A DNA stretch of 50,302 nt from the NCBI GenBank assembly GCA_902519405.1, contig CABYJX010000010.1:1-50302 (forward strand), given 5' to 3'. Shown here in pieces: positions 17,585 to 25,855 of the stretch (positions within the stretch are counted from its first letter, which is position 1; every line of letters begins with the position of its first letter). The DNA comes from an uncultured Gammaproteobacteria bacterium. GTDB taxonomy: Bacteria > Pseudomonadota > Gammaproteobacteria > Pseudomonadales > Halieaceae. The notes beneath the pieces are model-generated. The model made no database searches. It was not told the DNA's origin and worked only from the letters and a program-made list of their open reading frames with translations. Made by a program: the position numbers and the translations under genes.

Positions 17585-18010
17585 ATGACCAAGGACGCTC
17601 CCGATCAATCGCTGCAAATTACTGCGCAATTAGAAGCTCTAGAGAAAATTTTAGAGCAGGAGTTTTCTGCCTTGAAACAGCAGGATATGGATGCCTTCGA
17701 TAGACTTCAACCCAGAAAAACTGCAATTATGGAGATTTTGGGGACAGATGGAATCATAGACTCTATAAAAGCGAAAACCTCAGAAGAGTCTTCCACTCCC
17801 CAAGAAGAAGTGTCTTCTATCAAGATACTAGTAGATCGTTGTCATGAACTTCATCGACGAAATGAAATCCTGATTAATAGGAAGCTCGAGGCAGTAAAGG
17901 GAGCTTTAGCGTCTCTCCGAGTAGGCGCCGCGACCGACGAGGTAGAAGTATATACAAAGGCGGGGAATCTCTCTAAACCAAAGTATGGCGCACCTATTAA
18001 GAAAACCTGA
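17585..18010 (+). CDS. flgN: FlgN-type chaperone for FlgK and FlgL
   Basis: FlgN-like export chaperones hold FlgK/FlgL before secretion. The 141-residue product is largely helical, with the FlgN pattern LEALEKILEQEFSALKQQDM (about residues 16-35), then RKTAIMEIL and a helix with LVDRCHELHRRNEILINRKL (about 84-103). Position directly after flgM and the usual length support the call. The 3' end is 7 bases from the convergent flhX gene, with no visible terminator between them. Confidence 0.88.
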   Translation: MTKDAPDQSLQITAQLEALEKILEQEFSALKQQDMDAFDRLQPRKTAIMEILGTDGIIDSIKAKTSEESSTPQEEVSSIKILVDRCHELHRRNEILINRKLEAVKGALASLRVGAATDEVEVYTKAGNLSKPKYGAPIKKT

Positions 18011-18017
18011 ACCTCTG

Positions 18018-18287
18018 CTACAAATTCTCAGGAGCATCGCCACGCAACCAATATACCCACGATAAAATAACAGCCACCGCAATATACAGCTCTTCGGGTA
18101 TTTCCTCATTTAATTCCAGGTTCATCAAAAGTCCAACTAAAGTAGGGTCGCTTGTAACAGGAATCCCTTGGGATATGGCATTTTGAATCATCGCTTCAGC
18201 AATCTCATAGTCCCCTTTTGCTATCACTCTTGGAGTAGAATTTTGCTCGTATTTTAGAGCGACAGCCTGCTTATCTGGGTCATCCAT
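18018..18287 (-). CDS. FlhX: stand-alone FlhB C-terminal-domain paralogue
   Basis: The 89-residue protein matches only the cytoplasmic C-terminal domain of FlhB: AVALKYEQNSTPRVIAKGDY (about residues 8-27), IPVTSDPTLVGLL and IPEELYIAVAVILSWVY. The membrane domain is absent and the sequence starts just after the position of the autocleavage motif. In FlhB, this region interacts with FliK during the switch from hook to filament export. It follows a FliK-like gene by 9 bases, resembling the ylqG-ylqH pair of Bacillus. The full FlhB is encoded at 30596-31753. Confidence 0.88.
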   Translation of the reverse strand: MDDPDKQAVALKYEQNSTPRVIAKGDYEIAEAMIQNAISQGIPVTSDPTLVGLLMNLELNEEIPEELYIAVAVILSWVYWLRGDAPENL

Positions 18288-18296
18288 GTATCGTAC

Positions 18297-19409
18297 CTAT
18301 GTCTGTAAATCAAGAAAGGAGCCTTGCGTGTCATTACTTTGGGCTGAATTTTCCCTGACCCTTCGGCCTGTGATTACGCTTGTATTGCTAGTGATGATTT
18401 GGTACCGCTCTAATTCAAAAGTTAGCTCAGATAGCATATTTTTCATCAAAGATGCCGTACCAGCTCTATCAGCCCACAGTGTGATATCGAGGAGCCCCTT
18501 ATCGAGGAGAGAGGCTTTTACAGAGACATCTCCTAGATTTGGATCAGCTGTATCTAATGCGATTGACCAAGCGCGACTCTCACTATTTTTACCCTTATTG
18601 CGCCCCTCTATCTCCACCTGGACACCGCTGCCCTCTTGAAAAGGTAAAACAAATCGATACAGCACATCTCGTCTTTCCTGTGCAATAAGACTCTCTATTT
18701 GAGCCAATTCAATGCCATCAATTGCACCCGAAATCTTGGATATTTGCTCTATATCTTGCGAGTACGTTTCTCGCAATAACAGCAACGCTTGCTTTATGTC
18801 CAATCGGCCTCGCGACTTATCACTCAACATCGATTCAGTGAACAAGCCCGAATGAAGCAGTGCATCAGCTACCAATCTAGGGGTGATTTTCGAGCGATTT
18901 GATGGCAGTTGTAGAAGTCTAAACTTGTCAGAGAGGCCGCTATCACGTGATTTTTCTGCCAATGCAGCGAACCCGGAGGCCCCAAGAATTGACGCTAAAT
19001 CCTGCGAGGCCAGCCCCGCGCTATTAAGTTTTCCTATGTGTGAGAGTGCAAACTGGACAAGCACTGATGGCAGCGAGGTCATAGTGGAAGGACGATTAGT
19101 GGAGATATTTTTAGAGGCTGATGGCTGACTAGTCGGCAACAAATGCTTGCCGTAGATACTAGTGGCGTACCTTAAACTTAGCGCAGCACCAGCGGAATAT
19201 ATTGATACTGCAGGAAGGCGGAAACTTCTCTCATTCGCACTTAGTAGTAAATGTTTGCCTCCATGCTCTACCAATGCCTTTACAATTTGACCATCTCGAA
19301 GCTGAAGTTCTTTCGCAGCTGCTTCTGTGATCTGTATCGGTGGTTGATTTACTAGCAAGCCGCTCAAAGGTCGTGAGGAAAGGCCTAACTGCTCTACTCC
19401 ACTTGTCAT
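18297..19409 (-). CDS. FliK-like protein paired with FlhX
   Basis: A 370-residue protein not clearly named by any single motif. Its C-terminal part (about residues 245-345) has the pattern of the FliK hook-length-control domain: FVLPFQEGSGVQVEIEGRNK, then alternating strands (VSVKASLLDKGLLDITLWAD) and an amphipathic helix (MKNMLSELTFELERY). The N-terminal half is Ser/Leu-rich and probably flexible. No signal peptide is present. It is start-linked (9 bases) to the FlhB-like flhX, so the pair looks like a second FliK-FlhB module. The classical FliK is at 35857-37641. Confidence 0.65.
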   Translation of the reverse strand: MTSGVEQLGLSSRPLSGLLVNQPPIQITEAAAKELQLRDGQIVKALVEHGGKHLLLSANERSFRLPAVSIYSAGAALSLRYATSIYGKHLLPTSQPSASKNISTNRPSTMTSLPSVLVQFALSHIGKLNSAGLASQDLASILGASGFAALAEKSRDSGLSDKFRLLQLPSNRSKITPRLVADALLHSGLFTESMLSDKSRGRLDIKQALLLLRETYSQDIEQISKISGAIDGIELAQIESLIAQERRDVLYRFVLPFQEGSGVQVEIEGRNKGKNSESRAWSIALDTADPNLGDVSVKASLLDKGLLDITLWADRAGTASLMKNMLSELTFELERYQIITSNTSVITGRRVRENSAQSNDTQGSFLDLQT

Positions 19410-19421
19410 AAGAAATTAATT

Positions 19422-19835
19422 TTATGGATAACTAACCCAATCACGTTTTCCGCTAGCAGCTGGGGCACCGTCTACAAAAACGGCCTTCTGAAAATCCCTC
19501 ACCTCCGGCATAGTTAACATTTTACCAGCATACATCCAGTTAGGGTTTCCTCTGCGAAATGCGGCCGGATTAGCCTTGACAAAAGCCTGACGGATAATTG
19601 GCCTTCGGATTTTTGAATTAGTAAAACTTTGCCTTATGATTGCGTCTAGAGTATCACCGCGACGAATGTTATAGGTAGATCCATACCTTCCAGATTGCGT
19701 TTTCTCTGCCTTACTACTGGCAACATCTGTACCCAATAAGGTTGCTAATGCGCTGTCTACCGAGTCATTTCCTACCGCTAAATTGACTGGTACTAAGATG
19801 ACCCAGCAGGTAAAATAAATTTTCCAAGAATTCAT
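19422..19835 (-). CDS. Secreted LysM/FimV-like protein in the flgT operon
   Basis: A 137-residue exported protein: signal peptide at about residues 1-22 (ending NLAVG or nearby), then a LysM-like fold at about 55-110 (YNIRRGDTLDAIIRQSF ... NPNWMYAGKMLTMP). The GDTL motif and the long insertion before the final P resemble the periplasmic LysM region of FimV/HubP polar-landmark proteins. It lies 10 bases after flgT and 12 before the FliK-like gene. A role in peptidoglycan binding near the flagellar motor is inferred from context. Confidence 0.7.
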   Translation of the reverse strand: MNSWKIYFTCWVILVPVNLAVGNDSVDSALATLLGTDVASSKAEKTQSGRYGSTYNIRRGDTLDAIIRQSFTNSKIRRPIIRQAFVKANPAAFRRGNPNWMYAGKMLTMPEVRDFQKAVFVDGAPAASGKRDWVSYP

Positions 19836-19845
19836 ATTTATTACC

Positions 19846-21003
19846 TCAAAATGGTACGGCTATAAGACTTCCGGAGTCTGGTGCATTCGGTCCAGCAATG
19901 ACTTTAATTGCCGATTCCTGTGGGTAAACAAACTCCACTCTTGCTAATGCTAATTCAGCTACATCCTTAATATCAAGCCGGTCTCTTTCCCAGACCGCAC
20001 TCCTGACTAATATGAACTGGTCACCAGAGGTTACTCCGGCTGCCTGTCCAGCAAGTAAAGAATATGTGCCATCTTCGGCACGTCGAGTGACAATTCTTTC
20101 TGGCTCACAAAGTAAGCCCCCCAAACCTTCTTCGAGAATATCTCCCACTGACTCTTTAATTTCTTCCCGAAGATTCCTCGGCAAAATAGTATCTCGGGTT
20201 GGCTCTGGTTGACTTCTAAAACTGATGTCTTCATTAGCCGCAAACACTATTTTAGACTGGTCTACCTGGGTTACCTCAAGTTTGTAGGATATTCCCCCAG
20301 CTATGTTCGCAGGAGAACCACGGTAGATGTTAAAGAATGGAACATATTGCCAGATGCTGTTGGCTGTTTTACCCACCTCGTAAATTCCCTTGTCAATTTT
20401 GCCAGCTTGAGCACTATCCATACCGACTTCGATTTTTAAATTGTAAGAACCAACTCCCTGGTTGGCCCGTGCTAGGATCGCGTCATATTCTGTTTGATAC
20501 AGTCCATCGTCGCTTTCCACAACGACCACTTGCGAATTATCTCTAAGGATTCTTAACAGGTGTTCACGGGTTTCTGACACCACTGCACTCAAATAAACCG
20601 AGCCAATTCGGGTATTTGGGTCTCCATGTGCAGTCGCTGAAACAACTAGTTGCGGACGATAGCGGTTGGAAACACAGCTGTCGTCGGCACGCCGCCGTAG
20701 CGGTAAAGGTGACTGTGTAGGCAGCGGGTTCACATAGCCAGCTACTCTTACACCTCGGATAGACTTATTTGCAGTGATATAGGCCGACTCGTGGATTTGT
20801 CCATCTGAGTCAACATAAGCACTGGAGACAATATCAACTTCCCCGCTAAGCGCCTCATCTAATAAAGATTGACGCAGAACTTCCAATCTCTGTTCTGCAG
20901 ATAATTTGTCATCTGCAAAAGAGTGGCTCCCGAAAAAAAATACAAAATAAATCAGGACATGAAAAAGGTTAAGCCAATTTTTATAGCTTTTTGAATCATT
21001 CAT
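19846..21003 (-). CDS. flgT: Flagellar H-ring assembly protein FlgT
   Basis: FlgT forms the H ring around the LP ring of polar flagella in Vibrio-like bacteria. The 385-residue product has a hydrophobic export signal (about residues 11-30), an N-terminal domain with RLEVLRQSLLDEALSGEVDI, a TolB-like middle domain beginning RPQLVVSATAHGDPNTRIG (about 115-133), and a C-terminal beta-domain with GQAAGVTSGDQFILVR and a final GSLIAVPF. A run of eight T bases encodes FFF in the signal peptide. It is 27 bases after the flgP-like gene. Confidence 0.85.
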   Translation of the reverse strand: MNDSKSYKNWLNLFHVLIYFVFFFGSHSFADDKLSAEQRLEVLRQSLLDEALSGEVDIVSSAYVDSDGQIHESAYITANKSIRGVRVAGYVNPLPTQSPLPLRRRADDSCVSNRYRPQLVVSATAHGDPNTRIGSVYLSAVVSETREHLLRILRDNSQVVVVESDDGLYQTEYDAILARANQGVGSYNLKIEVGMDSAQAGKIDKGIYEVGKTANSIWQYVPFFNIYRGSPANIAGGISYKLEVTQVDQSKIVFAANEDISFRSQPEPTRDTILPRNLREEIKESVGDILEEGLGGLLCEPERIVTRRAEDGTYSLLAGQAAGVTSGDQFILVRSAVWERDRLDIKDVAELALARVEFVYPQESAIKVIAGPNAPDSGSLIAVPF

Positions 21004-21030
21004 CGCACTTCCAAACGCAAGAGGTTTGAC

Positions 21031-21540
21031 TTACGAAGCCTTTCTTGCAAATTGGTTAGAATATTTTAAATACAGCTTTCTCAAATCATTTACCACCCGC
21101 GGATTAAGGCTGAGTGTTACAGCATAAGTATCATCACCAACAGTTTCAATGCTGATCAGTTCCGCACCATAAATCACACCTTCAATTCGAGCTCTAAAAA
21201 CATCGCTGCCCACAATTAGATCGCCAAGTGTTGTGGTTGAATTGACGTGCTGACCATATACTTGGGCTGCGAGTGATCTGTAGGCATCCATCTTGCCAGC
21301 CCTTATTGCCATCAAACGCTGCTGTGCAGGGTTGCTATGACGCTGAACTGCAATTACCGCGTAACCTGTGGCCGTCATAGTGTACTGGTCCTCGACCATA
21401 GCCCTAACCGAGCCACCCGAACTTGCTGTAGGTCGACCATTTTTTTGAGAAGCGCGATCGGCAAAAACGGTTGAAGTTAGCATTATATTGCTTGCAACCA
21501 GGAATACAGCTGCGAATAAAACCTTTCTTTTAGTCTTCAT
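21031..21540 (-). CDS. FlgP-like LPP20-family protein
   Basis: The 169-residue exported product carries an LPP20-like domain: YTMTATGYAVIAVQ (about residues 53-66), then AQQRLMAIRAGKMDAYRSLA and AARIEGVIYGAEL-like strands. Vibrio FlgP is a lipoprotein that forms outer-membrane-proximal motor structures. Here the signal peptide ends VFAD and the protein contains no cysteine, so lipidation is not possible. It heads an operon with flgT under a sigma-28-like promoter; no FlgO gene is seen. The assignment to FlgP rests on fold pattern and neighbours. Confidence 0.7.
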   Translation of the reverse strand: MKTKRKVLFAAVFLVASNIMLTSTVFADRASQKNGRPTASSGGSVRAMVEDQYTMTATGYAVIAVQRHSNPAQQRLMAIRAGKMDAYRSLAAQVYGQHVNSTTTLGDLIVGSDVFRARIEGVIYGAELISIETVGDDTYAVTLSLNPRVVNDLRKLYLKYSNQFARKAS

Positions 21541-21600
21541 ATCCCTGGCCCTCGCGATACAGCAGAAAATTTTAGGCTAAACCAAGCCCAACATTCAAAT

Positions 21601-21627
21601 AAATCGACATTCTGATTAAATTCTTTA
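21601..21627 (-). promoter_or_regulatory. Sigma-28 (FliA) promoter of the flgP-flgT operon
   Basis: On the minus strand: TAAAGAAT, 11 bases, GTCGATTT. Both halves resemble the flgM promoter (TAAAGATT-N11-GTCGATTA), with the same spacing. Initiation near 21594 would leave a leader of about 53 bases. The match is good in TAAAG and CGAT and weak at the outer -10 positions. Confidence 0.6.
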
Positions 21628-21665
21628 GTGATTCATACATGGTGCTGAAAGACTAGGTGACTTTT

Positions 21666-21681
21666 TGGCACAACCCTTGCA
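21666..21681 (+). promoter_or_regulatory. Sigma-54 promoter of the flhA operon
   Basis: TGGCACAACCCTTGCA matches the sigma-54 consensus with correct -24/-12 spacing; only the variable seventh base differs from TGGCACG. Initiation near 21693 gives a leader of about 60 bases before the ATG at 21755. Confidence 0.88.
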
Positions 21682-21754
21682 GTACATATAAGTAATACTT
21701 AGAAAAATAACACAATCTAGTTTTAGGTCATTGTTTTATAGGGGTTTTATTTTT

Positions 21755-23860
21755 ATGGCAACACTCTCTATGTCATCATTTCGACAATCGATGTCGACTT
21801 TTGAACTATCAACATTAGGAATTCCATTACTCCTTCTACTCATTATTTCGATGCTAGTGCTGCCTTTGCCGCCATTTTTACTCGATGTTTTATTTACGTT
21901 TAACATCATACTAGGACTAGTGATCATAATGATCGCAGTTCACGTCAAGGCACCCCTGGAATTTTCATCTTTCCCGCTCATATTGCTTTTTGCAACTATG
22001 CTAAGACTTGGTCTGAATGTCGCATCTACACGAGTGGTTTTGGTTAACGGACATGAAGGTTCAGATGCAGCCGGCAAAGTCATCCAAGCATTTGGAGAAT
22101 TTGTAATAGGTGGCAATTATGTGGTTGGTATCATCGTTTTCGCTATATTGATGATCATCAATTTTATTGTAGTGACCAAGGGTGCAGGGAGAGTGTCTGA
22201 AGTTATCGCACGATTTACTTTGGATGCGATGCCAGGAAAGCAAATGGCCATTGATGCGGACCTAAATGCGGGGGTAATCGATCAAAATACAGCAAAAATA
22301 AGAAGAGAGGAACTTTCTCAGGAGTCTGATTTTTATGGATCAATGGACGGTGCTTCTAAATTCGTAAGAGGGGATGCGATTGCGGGATTATTAATTCTTG
22401 TTATCAATATCCTCGGTGGTTTAATGATTGGGATAGCACAGCACGATCTAAGTTTCTCGGAAGCAGGAAGGATATACGTACTTTTGACTATCGGAGACGG
22501 ATTAGTTGCCCAAATTCCGTCTCTTTTACTATCGCTTTCCACTGCTATCATAGTGACTAGAGTTACTACTCAGGAAACTGTCTATTCACAAGCAGCAACG
22601 CAGCTGGCAAACCCACTTGCCTTCTTTGTTGCCGCGGCAATTATACTTATCCTTGGCCTTGTACCAGGTATGCCACACTTTGTGTTTATAGCTATTAGCG
22701 CTGGTGCTATTGCGATGGGTGTTTCAATCCTCAGAAAGAATCGAGCTTCGACAACCGCTGTCGATAGTCCCGAAACACCCAATCAAACCGAAGAAGAAGA
22801 GCTTGATTGGGCTGATCTAGATCAAGTAGATCTGGTCGGAGTAGATATCGGCTATGGTCTTATTCCATTGGTAAGTCCCGAGTCTGGTGGAACTTTACTG
22901 ACAAAAATAAAAGGTGTTAGAAAAAAGCTTTCAGCAGAGTTAGGTTTCTTGGTTCAGCCAATAAGAATAAGGGATAACCTAGAACTTGAGCCAGATGCCT
23001 ATAATATTGTTATCAGTGGCGTGGTGCGCGGAAGAGGTGAGATTAAGGTTGGACAGGAGTTGGCAATAAATCCCGGTGATGTTCATGGTGAGCTTAACGG
23101 GACTCCAACTAAAGAACCCGCGTTTGGCTTGGATGCATACTGGATTGACAGCTCTCAAAGAGACTATGCACGCACCCTAGGTTACACAGTTGTCGACCCT
23201 GCTACGGCAATCGCTACCCATCTAAATACGATTCTTCTGGATAATTCATCAGAGCTTCTCAGTCACGATGAAACTCAGCAGCTGCTCGATAAAGTGGCGG
23301 AGAGATCGCCCAAGCTTGTGGAAGAGCTGGTGCCAGACAAGATGTCATTATCTGTTATCACTAAAGTTCTTCAAAATTTACTGGCCGAAGGCATCAGTGT
23401 AAGAGATATGAGATCAGTCATCGATGTACTATCCTCGGAGTCAGGAAAAACAAGTGATCCAGATCAATTGACAGCTTTGGTTCGGCCTCGATTGGGTCGC
23501 TTTATCATGCAGAATTTAATTAGCGTCGACGAAGCATTGCCAGTCATGACCCTCGAACCAAAACTTGAGCAAATAATTACGAATGTACTGCAGCAAAGCG
23601 AGAGAAGTGGATCTCTCATTATAGATCCTAAATTAGCGGAGAGCCTGTTTAAATCACTTAAAGAGGAAGCACAGTCGGTCGAGCAAAAAGGGCTACCTGC
23701 TGTGTTAGTGATTTCACCGGCATTGAGACCTTGGCTTTCTCGTTCAGCACGTCAACGCATACCAGGCTTGACAGTCTTGTCCTATACGGAAATTCCGGAA
23801 GATCAAGATATCACCGTAGTTGCGACAATAGATACCCAAGAACAGGAGAATGAAGAATGA
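21755..23860 (+). CDS. flhA: Flagellar export gate protein FlhA
   Basis: FlhA is the major export-gate protein. Eight or so membrane helices fill the N-terminal half, with the family signature FATMLRLGLNVASTRVVLVN, then FTLDAMPGKQMAIDADLNAG in the cytoplasmic loop. The C-terminal half (from about residue 350) forms the cytosolic ring that docks chaperone-substrate pairs. I chose the ATG at 21755 (701 residues), with AGGGG 10 bases upstream; a TTG at 21731 would add 8 residues. The stop overlaps the flhF start as ATGA. Confidence 0.97.
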   Translation: MATLSMSSFRQSMSTFELSTLGIPLLLLLIISMLVLPLPPFLLDVLFTFNIILGLVIIMIAVHVKAPLEFSSFPLILLFATMLRLGLNVASTRVVLVNGHEGSDAAGKVIQAFGEFVIGGNYVVGIIVFAILMIINFIVVTKGAGRVSEVIARFTLDAMPGKQMAIDADLNAGVIDQNTAKIRREELSQESDFYGSMDGASKFVRGDAIAGLLILVINILGGLMIGIAQHDLSFSEAGRIYVLLTIGDGLVAQIPSLLLSLSTAIIVTRVTTQETVYSQAATQLANPLAFFVAAAIILILGLVPGMPHFVFIAISAGAIAMGVSILRKNRASTTAVDSPETPNQTEEEELDWADLDQVDLVGVDIGYGLIPLVSPESGGTLLTKIKGVRKKLSAELGFLVQPIRIRDNLELEPDAYNIVISGVVRGRGEIKVGQELAINPGDVHGELNGTPTKEPAFGLDAYWIDSSQRDYARTLGYTVVDPATAIATHLNTILLDNSSELLSHDETQQLLDKVAERSPKLVEELVPDKMSLSVITKVLQNLLAEGISVRDMRSVIDVLSSESGKTSDPDQLTALVRPRLGRFIMQNLISVDEALPVMTLEPKLEQIITNVLQQSERSGSLIIDPKLAESLFKSLKEEAQSVEQKGLPAVLVISPALRPWLSRSARQRIPGLTVLSYTEIPEDQDITVVATIDTQEQENEE

Positions 23861-25017
23861 GGCTTGAAAAAATAGTTGGTCCGGACTCTCGTACCGTGAT
23901 TGAAAAAATACGACGATCCTTTGGAGATGAGGCGCTAGTAATCTCCAACTCTAGGTCAGAGAATAAGAACGAAATTATTGTCGCCATTGAAGGGGATGGA
24001 CTTGTCGACTTAGCCGAGATGGCTCAAGAACCGCTGGAGATTAAACAGGCACCAGATCCGGAGGTTACTGATACTGACGATCTGCGAGCTAATGTCACCC
24101 TTGAGATATTAAGAAAAGAATTGATGGAGTTTCGCGCTGAAATGGAAAAGATGAGTAACAAGTCATCTGCCAATTGGCTCTACAAACCAAAATTATCATC
24201 ATCCCATCAACAGATATTGTGGAGTGAACTTGAAGAAATCGGAGTCCCAGAATCTATGCGAAAAGCTTGGATAGAGGCGATTCCTTCCCATGCGACTCCA
24301 AATGAAGTAGTAGCACATATTGTATCAGTAATTCATAACGGTTTGATCAAGCCAGAGATGAATGTAACATCAGGACAAAATCTTTTAATCGTTGGCAACC
24401 CTGGCTCCGGTAAAACATCAATGGCTGCTAGGGTGGCTGCTAGGATTTTGGATAAAGATAATGAAGGACGGGTTGCTATTATAAGTTATCGTGACAGTAG
24501 ATTAGGTTCTTGGAGCACTTGTCAAGTCATCGCTAACCGACTCGGAGCTGAGAGTTATCGAATTCAGGATCCAGGAGAACTTAAAAAAGTATCTACCGAG
24601 CTTGAGGAGGGAGTGATGATTATTGATACCTCTGGGGCAAATACGCCAGAGGATATAGCCGCCATAGAGAAAATATTAACCAATGTGGTGATTTGCCCTG
24701 TGGTAGCATGCGACTCCAGTGAGAGCAGCACCCGCGAGATTATTAGTTGTATAGGGGAAGAGAGAATCCACTCGGTCATGCTGACACGTTTGGAGCAAAA
24801 TCACGTACCATGGGAAACTCTAGGGGTGCTTCTAGACAAAGGTATAAGCGTCTCTAGCGGAACCTTCGGAAGGGATGTTGCAAATCCCAAACAAATAAAA
24901 TTTGATAAGGAATTGGCCAAAAGTATCGAAAATCTTATATGCGAAGACTTTGACCTTGAATGGTCGATAAATCATAATCAGTTACCATTAGATATGACGC
25001 CAAGAGCGCCATCGTGA
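23857..25017 (+). CDS. flhF: Polar flagellar GTPase-family protein FlhF
   Basis: FlhF is an SRP-type GTPase that places the flagellum at the pole. The 386-residue product has the short N-terminal domain, a helical linker (about 75-165), and a G domain starting with the P-loop GNPGSGKTSM (about 180-189) and a G3-like DTSG (257-260). The expected TKLD guanine-specificity motif reads TRLE (310-313), and the usual GQ-x-VP-x-D segment after it is replaced by SSGTFGRDV. It could therefore be a weak or inactive GTPase. It overlaps flhA by 4 bases and precedes flhG. Confidence 0.92.
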   Translation: MRLEKIVGPDSRTVIEKIRRSFGDEALVISNSRSENKNEIIVAIEGDGLVDLAEMAQEPLEIKQAPDPEVTDTDDLRANVTLEILRKELMEFRAEMEKMSNKSSANWLYKPKLSSSHQQILWSELEEIGVPESMRKAWIEAIPSHATPNEVVAHIVSVIHNGLIKPEMNVTSGQNLLIVGNPGSGKTSMAARVAARILDKDNEGRVAIISYRDSRLGSWSTCQVIANRLGAESYRIQDPGELKKVSTELEEGVMIIDTSGANTPEDIAAIEKILTNVVICPVVACDSSESSTREIISCIGEERIHSVMLTRLEQNHVPWETLGVLLDKGISVSSGTFGRDVANPKQIKFDKELAKSIENLICEDFDLEWSINHNQLPLDMTPRAPS

Positions 25018-25026
25018 GTTTAATTT

Positions 25027-25851
25027 ATGTCTCTTAAAAAACCCATTAAGGTAGTTGGTGTTTCGAGCGGAAAAGGTGGTGTTGGAAAAACTACTATATC
25101 GGTAAATATTGCGGCAGCCCTCGTCAAGCAAGGCCTTGACGTACTTTTACTAGATGGTGATCTGGGTCTAGCAAATGTCCAACTCGCACTGGGAGCTGTA
25201 AGTGAATATAACTTTAGCCACGTTTTATCCGGGGAAAAGACACTTGATGATGTAGTAATAGAGACTGTCAGCGGAGTAGATCTAGTCCCTGGAGCTAGCG
25301 GACTAAAGGATCTCGCATCACTTTCTGAGAGAGAAACTAGCTCAGTTATCCAAGCGTTCTCCTCTCTTACTAAGCAATATGACGTTTTTCTTATTGATAC
25401 AGCTGCCGGTATATCCAGTTCTGTCGTGTCACTTTTAGGCGCTTGCCAGCACCGTATTATTGTTTTAAAAGATGACCCATCTTCCATTGCAGATGCCTAC
25501 GCAACTATTAAAGTTTTATTCTTAGAGGGCATAACCAGAGGCATATATTTGTTGCCAAATGAAGTGGCTGGAATGGAACATGCAGAGCAGTTATTCACAA
25601 ATTTAAATAAAGTTATTGCCAAGTTTTTGGGATTTGAGACATCCTATGCTGGTTTCGTAAAACATGACGACGCGATACCTCAAGCCTGGAAAAAAGCTAT
25701 GCCAATTGTATCCTGCTTTCCGAATTCTGAAAGTGCTAGAGAATTTAGGAAGCTTGCAAACTTCGTTACTAATCTAAATAGTAATATGGATGATAATGGC
25801 GGACTGCAATTTTTTTTCAACCAATTACACTCCGCTTACCGGAGCGCGTAG
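25027..25851 (+). CDS. flhG: MinD-like ATPase FlhG/FleN
   Basis: FlhG (FleN) limits flagellar number, acting against FlhF and on FleQ. The 274-residue product has the deviant Walker A motif SGKGGVGKTTISVN (about residues 14-27), LLLDGDLGLANVQLALG (about 39-55) and LIDTAAGISSSV, all typical of the family, followed by a C-terminal amphipathic part that could bind membrane. It lies 9 bases after flhF and 4 before fliA. A run of eight T bases near its 3' end encodes LQFFF. Confidence 0.95.
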   Translation: MSLKKPIKVVGVSSGKGGVGKTTISVNIAAALVKQGLDVLLLDGDLGLANVQLALGAVSEYNFSHVLSGEKTLDDVVIETVSGVDLVPGASGLKDLASLSERETSSVIQAFSSLTKQYDVFLIDTAAGISSSVVSLLGACQHRIIVLKDDPSSIADAYATIKVLFLEGITRGIYLLPNEVAGMEHAEQLFTNLNKVIAKFLGFETSYAGFVKHDDAIPQAWKKAMPIVSCFPNSESAREFRKLANFVTNLNSNMDDNGGLQFFFNQLHSAYRSA

Positions 25852-25855
25852 TTAA

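Noticed and set aside
25020-25487. Minus-strand open frame of 155 codons opposite flhG
   Set aside because: Antisense to the conserved FlhG P-loop region, which clearly codes on the plus strand; composition is Ser/Thr/Pro-rich as expected of a shadow frame.
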